A DNA stretch of 64,000 bases, taken from an uncultured bacterium. Its GTDB lineage: Bacteria > Bacillota > Clostridia > TANB77 > CAG-508. The position numbers were made by a program, and so were the translations under genes. Where the stretch lies: assembly GCA_905215935.1 (NCBI GenBank), contig CAJMRY010000001.1, positions 62,001 to 126,000 on the forward strand, read 5' to 3'. Every line of letters starts with the position of its first letter. Position 1 is the stretch's first letter. The notes under the pieces are model-generated. The model was given only the letters and a program-made list of their open reading frames with translations. It did no database searches and had not been told where the DNA came from. Of the stretch, positions 1-8,592 are shown one piece after another.

Positions 1-1012
1 TACTGCTTTAAACCCTTTGTTCCTTATTGTAAATTTAGTTCCGGGTTTGAGTTCCATCTGGAATTTTATATTTTTCTTTGCTTCCATCTACCATAGGAAT
101 TTCAAGCTCTGCTCCTAATGTAGCTTGTGTAAAAGTAATTGGTATATCGCAAAAAATATTATTTCCATTTCTTGTATAGATACTATGCTTTTTTAATCTC
201 ATATTTATGTATAAATCACCTTTTGGTCCACCTTTTGTACCTGGTTCTCCTTCTCCTCTTAATACAATTGTTTGATCATTATCTATACCTGCTGGAATCT
301 TCACTTTTATTTTTGCTTGTTTTCTTATAGTACCTTTTCCTCTACAAGATTCACAAGGCTGTTTTATTACTTTACCAGTTCCATGACAATTGCTACATGT
401 TCTAGATGTTTGCATTTGACCTAATATTGTATTTTGAACTTGTTTCACCTGTCCTGTTCCACCACATACTGTACAATTTTCGATGGCAGTTCCTGGTTTT
501 GCTCCATTTCCATTACATTCCACACAAATGTCGTCTCTTGTAATATTTATTTCTTTTTCAACTCCTAAAAATGCATCTTCAAAAGAAATCTCCATATTAT
601 ATTTTAAATCCGCACCTTTTTTAGGTCCATTATTTGCGTTTCTAGAATTTCTAGAGCCTCCAAATCCTCCACCAAAGAATGAAGAGAATATATCTCCTAA
701 GTCACCAAAGTCACTAAATCCATCAAATCCTGATGTAGAGTAAGAATAATATCCACCTCCTGGATTTCCTCCTCCAAAACCTTGTGGACCATTATGTCCA
801 AATTGGTCATACATTCTTCTTTTTTGGGGATCTGACAATGTTTCATATGCTTCATTTACTTCTTTAAATTTAATTTCAGCTTCTTTTTTATTATCAGGAT
901 TAGCATCAGGGTGATATTTTTTGGCCATTTTTCTAAATGCTTTTTTCAATTCCTCATCTGTTGCATTTTTATCTACACCCAATACTTCATAATAATCTCT
1001 CTTTTCTGCCAT
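1..1012 (-). CDS. dnaJ: chaperone protein DnaJ (3' end outside window, one +1 recoding site)
   Basis: Hsp40 co-chaperone that delivers unfolded proteins to DnaK and stimulates its ATPase. The J domain is at residues 1-70 with HPD at 34-36, followed by a Gly/Phe-rich stretch (about 75-130) and four CxxCxGxG zinc repeats (about 163-230). It is the last visible gene of the hrcA-grpE-dnaK-dnaJ operon. The zero frame stops at 35-37, two codons after CGG at 41-43 (codon 324). Skipping that C turns TQT-R-N-stop into TQT-GTKFTIRNKGFKAV, the expected DnaJ continuation, which stays open to the window edge. The family call is certain; that the gene is expressed through recoding is an inference. Confidence 0.95.
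40..43 (-). other. +1 recoding site CGGA in dnaJ
   Basis: The coding strand reads ACC CGG AAC TAA. Omitting the C of CGG gives ACC GGA ACT AAA, that is T-G-T-K, matching DnaJ. Confidence 0.85.
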
Positions 1013-1108
1013 TTTTTCCTCCTATTTAAAATGTCTTTTTATTATACTTTCCTTCATTATCTTTTATGTAATTCCTATTCATATTAATATTATGTTTTAG
1101 CAATTTCA

Positions 1109-1147
1109 AAGATTGGCAGACAAATCCTATTAATGTCTGCCAATCTT
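1109..1147 (-). other. dnaK-dnaJ intergenic hairpin
   Basis: A perfect 14-bp inverted repeat (1109-1122 against 1134-1147) lies between dnaK and dnaJ. No T-run follows it on the minus strand, so a processing or attenuation stem is more likely than a simple terminator. Confidence 0.55.
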
Positions 1148-1170
1148 CTTATGCTCTTTATTTTTATATT

Positions 1171-3024
1171 TTATTTATTTTCGTCATCTTCTACTTTATA
1201 ATCTGCATCATATACATTACCGTTTTCATCTACATTTGGACCTTCACTTGCTCCACTTTCTGCTCCTGCACCATTTTGTGCTCCTGCTGCATTTTGATTA
1301 TATAATTTTTCAGATATTGAATAGAATACTGTTGTTAACTTTTCTGTTGCTTGTTTAATTGCTTCTACATCAGATCCTTCTAATGCTTTCTTAACATTTT
1401 CTATTTCTGTTTCTGCTTTAGCTTTTTCTTCTCCACTAATTTTATCTCCTAATTCAGTGATTGTCTTTTCACAGTTATATACTAAGCTTTCAGCATTATT
1501 TCTAGCTTCTATTTCTTCTTTTCTTTTCTTATCTTCTGCAGCATGTGCTTCTGCATCTTTAACAGCTTTATCTATGTCTTCATCTGTTAAGTTTGTAGAT
1601 GCTGTAATAGAAACTTGTTGACTATTTCCTGTTGCCATATCTTTTGCAGATACATGTACTATACCATTTGCATCAATATCAAATGTTACTTCAATTTGAG
1701 GTACTCCTCTTGGTGCTGCTGGTATTCCTGAAAGTTGGAATCTTCCAAGTGTTTTATTGTATGCTGCCATTTCTCTTTCACCTTGTAAAACATGCACTTC
1801 TACACTTGTTTGACCATCTGCTGCTGTAGAGAATATTTGTGATTTTTTAGTTGGTATTGTTGTATTTCTTTCAATTAATTTTGTAAATACTCCACCATAT
1901 GTTTCAATACCAAGTGAAAGTGGTGTTACGTCTAATAATACTAAATCTTTTACATCTCCTGAAAGAACTCCACCTTGAATTGCTGCACCAATTGCAACAC
2001 ATTCGTCTGGATTAATTCCTCTATCTGGTTCTTTGCCTGTTATTTGTTTAACAATTTCTTGAACAGCTGGTACTCTTGTAGAACCACCAACTAATAATAT
2101 TTTGTGTAAGTCACTTGCACTAACTCCTGCATCTTTCAATGCTTGCATAACTGGTTTTTTAGTTTCTTCTAATAAGTCACTAATTAATTCTTCAAATTTA
2201 GCTCTTGTTAGATTTACATCTAAATGTTTTGGTCCTGTTGCGTCTGCTGTAATAAATGGTAAATTAATATTTGTTTGTTGCATTCCAGAAAGCTCTATTT
2301 TTGCTTTTTCTGCTGCTTCTTTTAATCTTTGCATAGCCATTTTATCTGCTTTTAAATCTATTCCATTTGATTTTTTAAATTCAGCTACTAAGAAGTCTAT
2401 AATTCTTTGGTCAAAATCATCTCCACCTAAATGGTTATTTCCACTTGTTGCTAGAACTTCAAATACACCGTCACCAATATCTAATATAGAAACGTCGAAT
2501 GTTCCTCCACCTAAATCGTAAATCATAATTTTTTGGTCTTGGTCTTCTTTATCCATTCCAAAAGCAAGTGATGCTGCTGTTGGCTCATTTATAATTCTTA
2601 ATACTTCAAGTCCTGCTATTTTTCCTGCATCTTTTGTAGCTTGTCTTTGGCTATCTGTAAAGTATGCTGGTACTGTAATAACAGCTTGAGTTACTTTTTG
2701 TCCTAAATAATTTTCTGCATCTTGTTTTAATTTTTGAAGAATCATTGCTGATATTTCTTGTGGTGAAAATTCGTCTCCTTCAATTTTTACTTTTTCGTTT
2801 GTTCCCATTTTTCTTTTAATAGAAATTACTGTATTATCTGGGTTTGTAACCGCTTGACGTTTAGCTATTTGTCCTACTAATCTTTCTCCATTTTTTGAAA
2901 ATGCAACAACAGATGGTGTTGTTCTATTTCCTTCTGCATTAGGAATAACGACTGGCTCTCCACCTTCCATAACTGCAACACATGAATTTGTTGTTCCTAA
3001 ATCAATACCTATTATTTTTCCCAT
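1171..3024 (-). CDS. dnaK: molecular chaperone DnaK (Hsp70)
   Basis: ATP-dependent cytoplasmic chaperone that works with DnaJ and GrpE. It is 617 aa, normal for the family. The actin-like ATPase domain begins with GIDLGTTNSCVAV near the N-terminus and includes YDLGGGTFDVSI. The linker and substrate-binding domain follow from about residue 365 (DVTPLSLGIETYGG), and the acidic tail is short. A strong AGGAGG lies just upstream of the ATG. It is the third gene of the hrcA operon and should be under HrcA/CIRCE control. No in-frame CGG was found; its CGG trinucleotides (for example GAC GGT, GCG GTT) all straddle codons. Confidence 0.98.
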   Translation of the reverse strand: MGKIIGIDLGTTNSCVAVMEGGEPVVIPNAEGNRTTPSVVAFSKNGERLVGQIAKRQAVTNPDNTVISIKRKMGTNEKVKIEGDEFSPQEISAMILQKLKQDAENYLGQKVTQAVITVPAYFTDSQRQATKDAGKIAGLEVLRIINEPTAASLAFGMDKEDQDQKIMIYDLGGGTFDVSILDIGDGVFEVLATSGNNHLGGDDFDQRIIDFLVAEFKKSNGIDLKADKMAMQRLKEAAEKAKIELSGMQQTNINLPFITADATGPKHLDVNLTRAKFEELISDLLEETKKPVMQALKDAGVSASDLHKILLVGGSTRVPAVQEIVKQITGKEPDRGINPDECVAIGAAIQGGVLSGDVKDLVLLDVTPLSLGIETYGGVFTKLIERNTTIPTKKSQIFSTAADGQTSVEVHVLQGEREMAAYNKTLGRFQLSGIPAAPRGVPQIEVTFDIDANGIVHVSAKDMATGNSQQVSITASTNLTDEDIDKAVKDAEAHAAEDKKRKEEIEARNNAESLVYNCEKTITELGDKISGEEKAKAETEIENVKKALEGSDVEAIKQATEKLTTVFYSISEKLYNQNAAGAQNGAGAESGASEGPNVDENGNVYDADYKVEDDENK

Positions 3025-3094
3025 TTTAAATTCCTCCTAATTTTTTTATTTTCTATTTTTATTTATAATCTTTTGTAATTTTATATTTAAGCGT

Positions 3095-3135
3095 AAAAGC
3101 TTATATAATTTAACTTTTCGCTTTTATAAGCTTTT
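3095..3135. other. hairpin between grpE and dnaK
   Basis: An 11-bp inverted repeat (3095-3105 against 3125-3135) is flanked by A/T runs on both sides. It could partly terminate or process the heat-shock transcript between grpE and dnaK. Confidence 0.45.
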
Positions 3136-3174
3136 TTATTTAGATTTATAAAATAAACACCTTAGCTCTTTTTA

Positions 3175-3669
3175 TTAATTCGCAACAACCACTAAAGAAT
3201 GTCTAATTACTTTTCCATCAATTATATATCCTTTTCTATATTCTTCTTTTATTTCTTTTTCTCCAAGATTCTCATCTACTACAGAGCCAACTGCTTCATG
3301 TAGTTCTGGGTCAAAAGTTTTTCCTATAGTCTCTATTTCTTTTACTCCATTTGCTACTAAAACATCTTTAAATTGTTTTAAAACCATCTCTACACCTTGT
3401 TTATAGTTTTCATCTTCTGTTTTTACTTGAGATGCTTTTTCTAAATTATCAATTACTGGTAATAATGAAGTAAATATATCAGATACTAAAGTGTTATATA
3501 GACCTTCTCTTTCTTTTTGACTTCTTTTTTTAAAGTTATCAAATTCTGCCATTAATCTTTTTAATCTGTCATCTTTTTCTTCTAATTCTGTTTTTTGACT
3601 TTCAATTAATTCTTTAATTTTTTTTACTTCTTCATTATTTTCTATATTTATTTCTTTTTCTTCTTGCAT
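3175..3669 (-). CDS. grpE: nucleotide exchange factor GrpE
   Basis: Releases ADP from DnaK. It has a long N-terminal coiled coil (about residues 15-60) and the GrpE core, including FDNFKKRSQKER and a C-terminal beta domain ending VIRHSLVVVAN. I chose the ATG at 3667-3669 (MQEEKEINI, 164 aa) because an AAGGAAGG site sits about six bases upstream; an alternative in-frame ATG at 3696 overlaps hrcA and has no such site. It lies directly downstream of hrcA in the heat-shock operon. Confidence 0.93.
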   Translation of the reverse strand: MQEEKEINIENNEEVKKIKELIESQKTELEEKDDRLKRLMAEFDNFKKRSQKEREGLYNTLVSDIFTSLLPVIDNLEKASQVKTEDENYKQGVEMVLKQFKDVLVANGVKEIETIGKTFDPELHEAVGSVVDENLGEKEIKEEYRKGYIIDGKVIRHSLVVVAN

Positions 3670-3685
3670 TTTAAACCTTCCTTTC

Positions 3686-4684
3686 TTAATATCCATTTAG
3701 TTTTTTGCTAATATATTTCATAACTGAAATTACTTTTGAATAATCCATTCTTGTTGGTCCTATAATTCCTATAGTTCCTATATCTTTATTAGCGATTTTA
3801 TGTTTAAATGTAACAATACTAAAATCTTTTAATTCATTGTGTTCTGTTTCATTTCCTATATACACATTTATATCATTTGCAAAACCAGTATCTAATATAT
3901 CCAATACAAGCTCTTTTGTATCTAATACATTAATAAAATTTTTAGCAACTTCTAAGCTTTTAAATTCTGGTAAATCAAAAGCTTTATTTGTTCCTTCTAA
4001 GTAGATTTTAGCATCTTCATTAATAACCTTATTTATTTCTTTCATAACTGGCTTTATAACTTTTAGGCTATAATTCATTTCTGAAAATATGTATTCTTCT
4101 AACGGCTTATCTATTGAATTTAATGGTTTTCCTTTTAGTTTATTATTAAATATAAAATTTAACATTTCTACTTGTTCATCTGTTATATCTTCATCAAATT
4201 TAATAATAGTTTCTTTTATAACTCCACTATCTGTTAAAATAACTGCCATTAGCATTCTCGTTCCTAATAATACAAACTTTATCTCTTCTATGTTTTGTAT
4301 TTTAGGTCCTATTGCTACAGTTGTATAATGAGTTATTTCAGATAATGTACTTGTAGCAATTTTAGTTAACTCTTCTATTTGATTTACTTTTGTTTCTAAT
4401 TTAGACCTAATATATTTTATTTCTTCTAAACTAATATTATCGTATTTTATAAGTTCATCAACATAAAAACGGTATCCTTTAGCTGATGGTATACGCCCAC
4501 TTGATGTATGAGGTTTATCTAGATATCCTATTTTTTCAAGTTCTGCCATATCGTTTCTTATTGTTGCACTACTAAAATCTAATCCATATTTATTTACAAT
4601 ACTACCTGAGCTAACTGGTTCAGCAGTATTTATATATTCATCTACAATTGCTTGCAAGATTCTTTTTTTTCTATTATCTAACAT
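3686..4684 (-). CDS. hrcA: heat-inducible transcription repressor HrcA
   Basis: Repressor of class I heat-shock genes that binds CIRCE. It is 332 aa, with an N-terminal winged helix containing SSATIRNDMAELEKIGY and the family signature SSGRIPSAKGYRFYVD, then a GAF-like dimer domain. It is the first gene of hrcA-grpE-dnaK-dnaJ. A CIRCE element 16 bases upstream of its start indicates autorepression. Confidence 0.97.
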   Translation of the reverse strand: MLDNRKKRILQAIVDEYINTAEPVSSGSIVNKYGLDFSSATIRNDMAELEKIGYLDKPHTSSGRIPSAKGYRFYVDELIKYDNISLEEIKYIRSKLETKVNQIEELTKIATSTLSEITHYTTVAIGPKIQNIEEIKFVLLGTRMLMAVILTDSGVIKETIIKFDEDITDEQVEMLNFIFNNKLKGKPLNSIDKPLEEYIFSEMNYSLKVIKPVMKEINKVINEDAKIYLEGTNKAFDLPEFKSLEVAKNFINVLDTKELVLDILDTGFANDINVYIGNETEHNELKDFSIVTFKHKIANKDIGTIGIIGPTRMDYSKVISVMKYISKKLNGY

Positions 4685-4699
4685 GCCCTCACCTTCTTT

Positions 4700-4726
4700 T
4701 TAGCACTCTTTTAATATGACTGCTAA
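4700..4726 (-). promoter_or_regulatory. CIRCE operator (HrcA binding site)
   Basis: TTAGCACTC-N9-GACTGCTAA, against the consensus TTAGCACTC-N9-GAGTGCTAA: one mismatch and the exact nine-base spacer. It lies between the promoter and the hrcA start codon. Confidence 0.95.
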
Positions 4727-4737
4727 ACTTCATATAT

Positions 4738-4764
4738 ATTATAACCAAAAAAAGGTATTGTCAA
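4738..4764 (-). promoter_or_regulatory. probable sigma-A promoter of the heat-shock operon
   Basis: On the minus strand TTGACA (4759-4764) and TATAAT (4738-4743) are separated by 15 bases, slightly short, with GG just upstream of the -10. It lies immediately upstream of CIRCE. Confidence 0.65.
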
Positions 4765-4904
4765 TACTTTTTCTAGTAATTTTGTGTGAAATTTATGTGA
4801 ATAGTTATTATTAATATTTTTTACAACTGACATATGATATTTACTATATTGGTTTCCATTATATTTTTTATCTATATTAACACACTACTAGTTAATGCAT
4901 CTAT

Positions 4905-4951
4905 AAAAAAGATAGAAGTAAAAAAGTACTTACATTTTCCACTTCTATCTT
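4905..4951 (-). terminator. terminator downstream of pyk
   Basis: On the minus strand an AAGATAGAAGT stem pairs with ACTTCTATCTT and is followed by a T-rich tract. It lies just after the pyk stop codon. Confidence 0.8.
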
Positions 4952-4967
4952 GATATTTAATATTTTT

Positions 4968-6374
4968 TTAAACTTCTTCAATTTTTAAAAGATTTGTTGT
5001 TTTGGTTCCGTTTTTTGGGAATCCACCTGTGATTGCAATAATATCACCAGATTTAACACCCATTATCTCTTTTGCCTTTTCTTTAGCTATAGTTATTACT
5101 TCATCTGTACTTTCAGATGTTGGTACTATTGTAGGATATACACCATAATTAAGTGCTAAAGAATGTGCAACTTTTTCTGAATTTGTTGCTGCTAGTATTA
5201 GACATCTTGGTTTTAAATTACTTATTCTTCTTGCTGTATCTCCACTTGCTGTAGATGCAATGATTAATTTTATATCTAACACACTTGCTGCTTCTACAAC
5301 ACTATCAGCAATAGTTTCTGTAATGTCTACTTCTCTTTCAGAAGCAAATTTGTAATCATAATCATAATATTCTTCTGTATCTCTACAAATTTCTGCCATA
5401 AACTTAACAACTTCTACAGGGAATTTACCAACAGTTGTTTCTCCTGAAAGCATAACTGCATCTGTACCATCTAAAACAGCATTTGCAACATCAGAAACTT
5501 CTGCTCTAGTTGGTCTTGCGCTTTTTTTCATAGATTCTAGCATTTCTGTTGCAACTACTACAATTTTTCCTTTTTCACGACATCTTTGAATCATTTCTTT
5601 TTGATATCTTGGTAATTGTTGCATTGGAACTTCAACGCCTAAATCTCCACGTGCTACCATTATTCCATCAGATACATCTATAATTGAATCTAAGTTTTCA
5701 ACACCTGTTGTACTTTCAATTTTAGATATAATTTTCATATCTTCTCTATTACATTGTTTTAAAATTTCTCTTGCTTCTAATACATCTTCCATGCAAGATA
5801 CAAAAGATAGTGCTAAATAATCTCCTTCATGTTCGCAAGCATATATAATATCTTCTCTATCTATATCACTAATAAATGGAATATCTAATTTTACACCTGG
5901 TGCATTCAAACTTTTCTTGTTTCCTAAAACACCACCATTTATAATCTTACATGTTACACCATCTTCTTCTACAGATATTACCTCAATTTTCATTAATCCA
6001 TTTTCTAATAGAACTATTGAACCAACTTTTAAATTATCTATGGCTTGTGGATGATTTACAGAAATTCTTTCTTCATTTCCTAAAACTGTTTCTTTTACTA
6101 AACGAATTGTTTTTCCTTCTACTAATGTAATTTCATCATTTTCAAGCATTCCACTTCTAAATTCTGGTCCTTTTGTATCATATAAAATAGCAACATTTTT
6201 CTTTGTCATTTCTCTTACTTTATGTACTGATTCAACAACAGCTACTCTTTCCTCCATTGTTGCATGAGAAAAGTTTATACGTGCTACATTCATTCCTACT
6301 TCTACCATTTTGCTCATTACTTCTGGAGCTGTGCTAGAAGGTCCTATACTACAAATAATCTTTGTTTTTTTCAT
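4968..6374 (-). CDS. pyk: pyruvate kinase
   Basis: Last step of glycolysis: PEP plus ADP to pyruvate plus ATP. It is 468 aa, the compact form without the extra C-terminal PEP-utiliser-like domain found in Bacillus Pyk. Visible motifs include MKKTKIICSIGPSS at the start, the metal and substrate region IISKIESTTGVENLD, and MVARGDLGVEVP. AGGAG lies 10 bases upstream of the ATG. It is monocistronic, with its own terminator, and is away from the glycolytic cluster at 50948-56128. Confidence 0.97.
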   Translation of the reverse strand: MKKTKIICSIGPSSTAPEVMSKMVEVGMNVARINFSHATMEERVAVVESVHKVREMTKKNVAILYDTKGPEFRSGMLENDEITLVEGKTIRLVKETVLGNEERISVNHPQAIDNLKVGSIVLLENGLMKIEVISVEEDGVTCKIINGGVLGNKKSLNAPGVKLDIPFISDIDREDIIYACEHEGDYLALSFVSCMEDVLEAREILKQCNREDMKIISKIESTTGVENLDSIIDVSDGIMVARGDLGVEVPMQQLPRYQKEMIQRCREKGKIVVVATEMLESMKKSARPTRAEVSDVANAVLDGTDAVMLSGETTVGKFPVEVVKFMAEICRDTEEYYDYDYKFASEREVDITETIADSVVEAASVLDIKLIIASTASGDTARRISNLKPRCLILAATNSEKVAHSLALNYGVYPTIVPTSESTDEVITIAKEKAKEIMGVKSGDIIAITGGFPKNGTKTTNLLKIEEV

Positions 6375-6561
6375 TAATTAACATCTCCTTTATTTTTTAC
6401 ATAACGATTATTATACCTACATTTTGACAAAAAATCAATATTTTACATAAAATTCGACTAAAAAATTTTATTATTTGTTATTATTTATAGTTATATGAAA
6501 GATTTAAATTGTTATTACAAACATTAAAAATTTACAAATAATAATATAATTTTATTTAATC

Positions 6562-6607
6562 AAAAAAAGAGTTAGCTTATAATTAAAATTATATAACTAA
6601 CTCTTTT
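6562..6607 (-). terminator. terminator after the 95-aa ORF
   Basis: An AAGAGTTAG stem pairs with CTAACTCTT across an AT-rich loop, followed by seven T residues on the minus strand. Confidence 0.8.
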
Positions 6608-6613
6608 ATAGTT

Positions 6614-6901
6614 TTACTTTTTTTTACACTTCTTCTCAGTTTTTATTAAATACGCTGCTACTTCTGGAGTAATATTCACTCTTTCCTTAGTCCAGCCAGC
6701 AACATACCTTTTAAACTTCTTTGGTATAGTTTTTTCCTCTGTAATATCCAGAATACATCCTGGGTTAAATAGATGTATTTTTGTTACTTTCCCTGCTTTA
6801 TTTTCACTTATAACAAAGTTTCCATCTAGCTGCATACTTACAAGTATACCTTTTTCGACTTTTCTCGTCACTGTGAGTCCCCAGTATTGTTTCCGAGCCA
6901 T
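6614..6901 (-). CDS. hypothetical small basic protein with an in-frame CGG at codon 3
   Basis: 95 aa; not recognised. It starts MARKQYWGLTV and ends in a lysine-rich tail (KKCKKK). AGGAGG lies eight bases upstream of the ATG at 6899-6901; an in-frame GTG three codons earlier overlaps that site and is less likely. Codon use (CTC, CAG, GTC, GTG, ACG, many AAG) differs from its neighbours and suggests acquisition. Its third codon is CGG, the only in-frame CGG in the window that does not sit at a gene break. If CGG always shifts +1, translation would give a 10-aa peptide (MAGNNTGDSQ) and stop. It is thus either silent, decoded differently, or controlled by this codon. It has its own terminator. 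Confidence 0.6.
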   Translation of the reverse strand: MARKQYWGLTVTRKVEKGILVSMQLDGNFVISENKAGKVTKIHLFNPGCILDITEEKTIPKKFKRYVAGWTKERVNITPEVAAYLIKTEKKCKKK

Positions 6902-6965
6902 AAATGGCACCTCCTAATAAATTTTATAATCATATTGTAACATAATATATTATCTTTTTCAATAT

Positions 6966-6998
6966 AAAAAGAACAGTTTAGTTTATTTCCACTGTTCT
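6966..6998 (-). terminator. terminator after the DUF2238-like gene
   Basis: A GAACAGT stem (6971-6977) pairs with ACTGTTC (6991-6997), followed by a T-run on the minus strand. Confidence 0.78.
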
Positions 6999-7008
6999 CC
7001 TATAATAA

Positions 7009-7717
7009 CTATTTTTCTTTTTTCACACTTCTAAACCATGTTCTAAAATAGCCCTTTAATAATACATCATTCTCTTTTTGTATATAAAAATATCCTATAA
7101 TTGATGTAATTAATGCTCCCAAAGCATCTACAAATAAGTCTGACATAGTATCTATTAATCCATCTTGTCCTAGTTCTGGAAATCTAAACTTTTGCATATT
7201 GGTACCTAATATTCTATCTGCTCCATATTCAAAAAACTCCCAAAACACTCCCATAGTAACTGCAAAACAAAATGCAAACATCACTACAAAAAAAGGACTT
7301 AAATTTATGCTATTACTATAACTTTTATTAAGTAAGTAAACAAACATAAACCCAATTATTCCCAAAATCACACCTGATGTTGTATGAAGCATTGTATCCC
7401 ACCATGGTATTTTATTATAGAAATCTTTTATTTCACCGAAGATATTGTGCTCCAAAAATAAATAATGTTATAACAATTTGCATACTTCCTGGCAAATAAA
7501 CACCAAATTTCTTTTCAAGCAAACTTGGATAAAAAGTCATAGCAATTGTTAATACAGCAATGAATAATTGGCTGTAATCTTTTACAAAGATTCCTCTTAG
7601 TATAATTAGAACTAGTAATAGTCTTACAATATTTGTTATTATCATATTTACTTTTTTATTTTTTTCTTCTCTTTGCTCATTTGTAAGCTTTTTTGAATTT
7701 AATTTTATTTCAATCAC
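7009..7717 (-). CDS. DUF2238-like integral membrane protein (one +1 recoding site)
   Basis: 235 aa if CGG at 7436-7438 is passed by +1 recoding; otherwise the gene splits into 94-aa and 148-aa pieces. About six membrane segments can be seen. The junction becomes QYL-GEIKDFYNKIPWWD, and this acidic/aromatic motif followed by LHTTSGVILG is typical of these membrane proteins as single chains (from memory of the family). The zero frame ends CTT CGG TGA. This is the only site followed by T (CGGT, glycine codon GGT). The downstream piece could in principle start at TTG 7455, but I see no good ribosome site for it. Function unknown. Confidence 0.8.
7435..7438 (-). other. +1 recoding site CGGT in the DUF2238-like gene
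   Basis: CTT CGG TGA in the zero frame becomes CTT GGT GAA (L-G-E) after skipping C. The zero-frame stop follows the CGG immediately. Confidence 0.8.
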
Positions 7718-7721
7718 GCCC

Positions 7722-7958
7722 TTACAATACTTTTATTAGTTCTCCCATATCTTTTCCTTGAACAGTAGGTATTTTTATAATTTCAAATTTAGAAACCTTA
7801 TCTCCAAATTTAATTTCAACTGTATCTCCTAGTTTTACTTCATAACTTGGTTTTACTTGTTTTCCATTAACAAAAACTCTTCCGCTATCTGCTGCTTCAT
7901 TTGCAACAGTTCTTCTTTTTATAACTCTAGAAATTTTTAAAAACTTATCTAATCTCAT
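7722..7958 (-). CDS. RNA-binding S4 domain protein, RqcP/YabO type
   Basis: 78 aa made almost entirely of an S4 fold: MRLDKFLKISRVIKRRTVANE, then SGRVFVNGKQVKP and LGDTVEIKFG. Length and sequence fit RqcP (YabO), which binds obstructed 50S subunits and supports C-terminal alanine tailing in ribosome quality control. That role is family knowledge. It lies four bases from the DUF2238-like gene. A ribosome-rescue factor is of interest here because stalled ribosomes at unassigned codons would be its natural substrate (inference). Confidence 0.85.
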   Translation of the reverse strand: MRLDKFLKISRVIKRRTVANEAADSGRVFVNGKQVKPSYEVKLGDTVEIKFGDKVSKFEIIKIPTVQGKDMGELIKVL

Positions 7959-8171
7959 AATTACTCCTTTTTTTTAATTTTATATATCATATTTATCTTT
8001 TTTAGTAAATAGGTATTTTAGTTTTTAATTTTAAATTTCGTTATTGTTATTTTGATTAATTATGACAAAATTATTCGTAAATATATATCGATTTACGCAT
8101 TATAAAAAAATAATTTATACTAATTTATTTTTATTTGTAAAATCACAACATATTATGTTGCACGAATTAAT

Positions 8172-8200
8172 TTTACATATATTTCCACTAATTGTATAAT
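8172..8200 (+). promoter_or_regulatory. sigma-A-like promoter for the 57-aa ORF
   Basis: TTTACA (8172-8177), a 17-base spacer, then TATAAT (8195-8200), on the plus strand and 33 bases ahead of the ORF start. Confidence 0.65.
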
Positions 8201-8233
8201 TGAAATATTATAAAGTAAAGGGGGCTATGTCCA

Positions 8234-8407
8234 ATGGAGCAAATACTCGAAAGAGTAAAAGATGAAATCTGTGGCAAATTCATTGTTGTAACAAGTTCAT
8301 CTGATGATTCTCAGAAGCTTTCTTCGGAAGATCTTTTGGAAATCTTTACTCATTTGCTTGAGCATACGTTTGTCTATTGTAATGGATGCATTTACATTCA
8401 AATATGA
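8234..8407 (+). CDS. hypothetical 57-aa protein
   Basis: Not recognised. The predicted protein begins MEQILERVKDEICGKFIVV and ends CNGCIYIQI; it is acidic in the middle (SSSDDSQKLSSEDLLEIF) and has three cysteines, two as CNGC near the end. Support for it being real: a promoter with ideal spacing upstream, an AAAGGGGG ribosome site nine bases before the ATG, and a factor-independent terminator after the stop. Codon use (CTC, ATC, GGC, TTC, CAG, AAG) is richer in G/C than neighbouring genes, suggesting horizontal origin. It is one of only two protein genes on the plus strand. No in-frame CGG is present. Confidence 0.6.
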   Translation: MEQILERVKDEICGKFIVVTSSSDDSQKLSSEDLLEIFTHLLEHTFVYCNGCIYIQI

Positions 8408-8464
8408 GAAGTGTTTATGCATCAAAGCTCAAAAGTGGCTGTCTTAACTAGGACACACGAAAAA

Positions 8465-8502
8465 AGGCAGAATACTTATTTTTAGAGTATTCTGTCTTTT
8501 TT
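8465..8502 (+). terminator. terminator of the 57-aa ORF
   Basis: A perfect CAGAATACT / AGTATTCTG stem (8468-8476 and 8486-8494), then a T-rich tail. The A-run on the other side may also let it stop minus-strand transcription. Confidence 0.85.
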
Positions 8503-8592
8503 AATTAACAAAAATTTATCTTATTTTAAATAATAATTTAATAAATAAATTGAAATTTATTTTTTGTCTTTTCTTTAATATTAACATATTTT

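Noticed and set aside
2102..2521. Plus-strand ORF opposite dnaK (and similar ones opposite pgk, dxs, pbp1A)
   Set aside because: Antisense shadows of conserved genes, with no ribosome sites and Ser/Leu/Phe-rich products typical of reverse complements.
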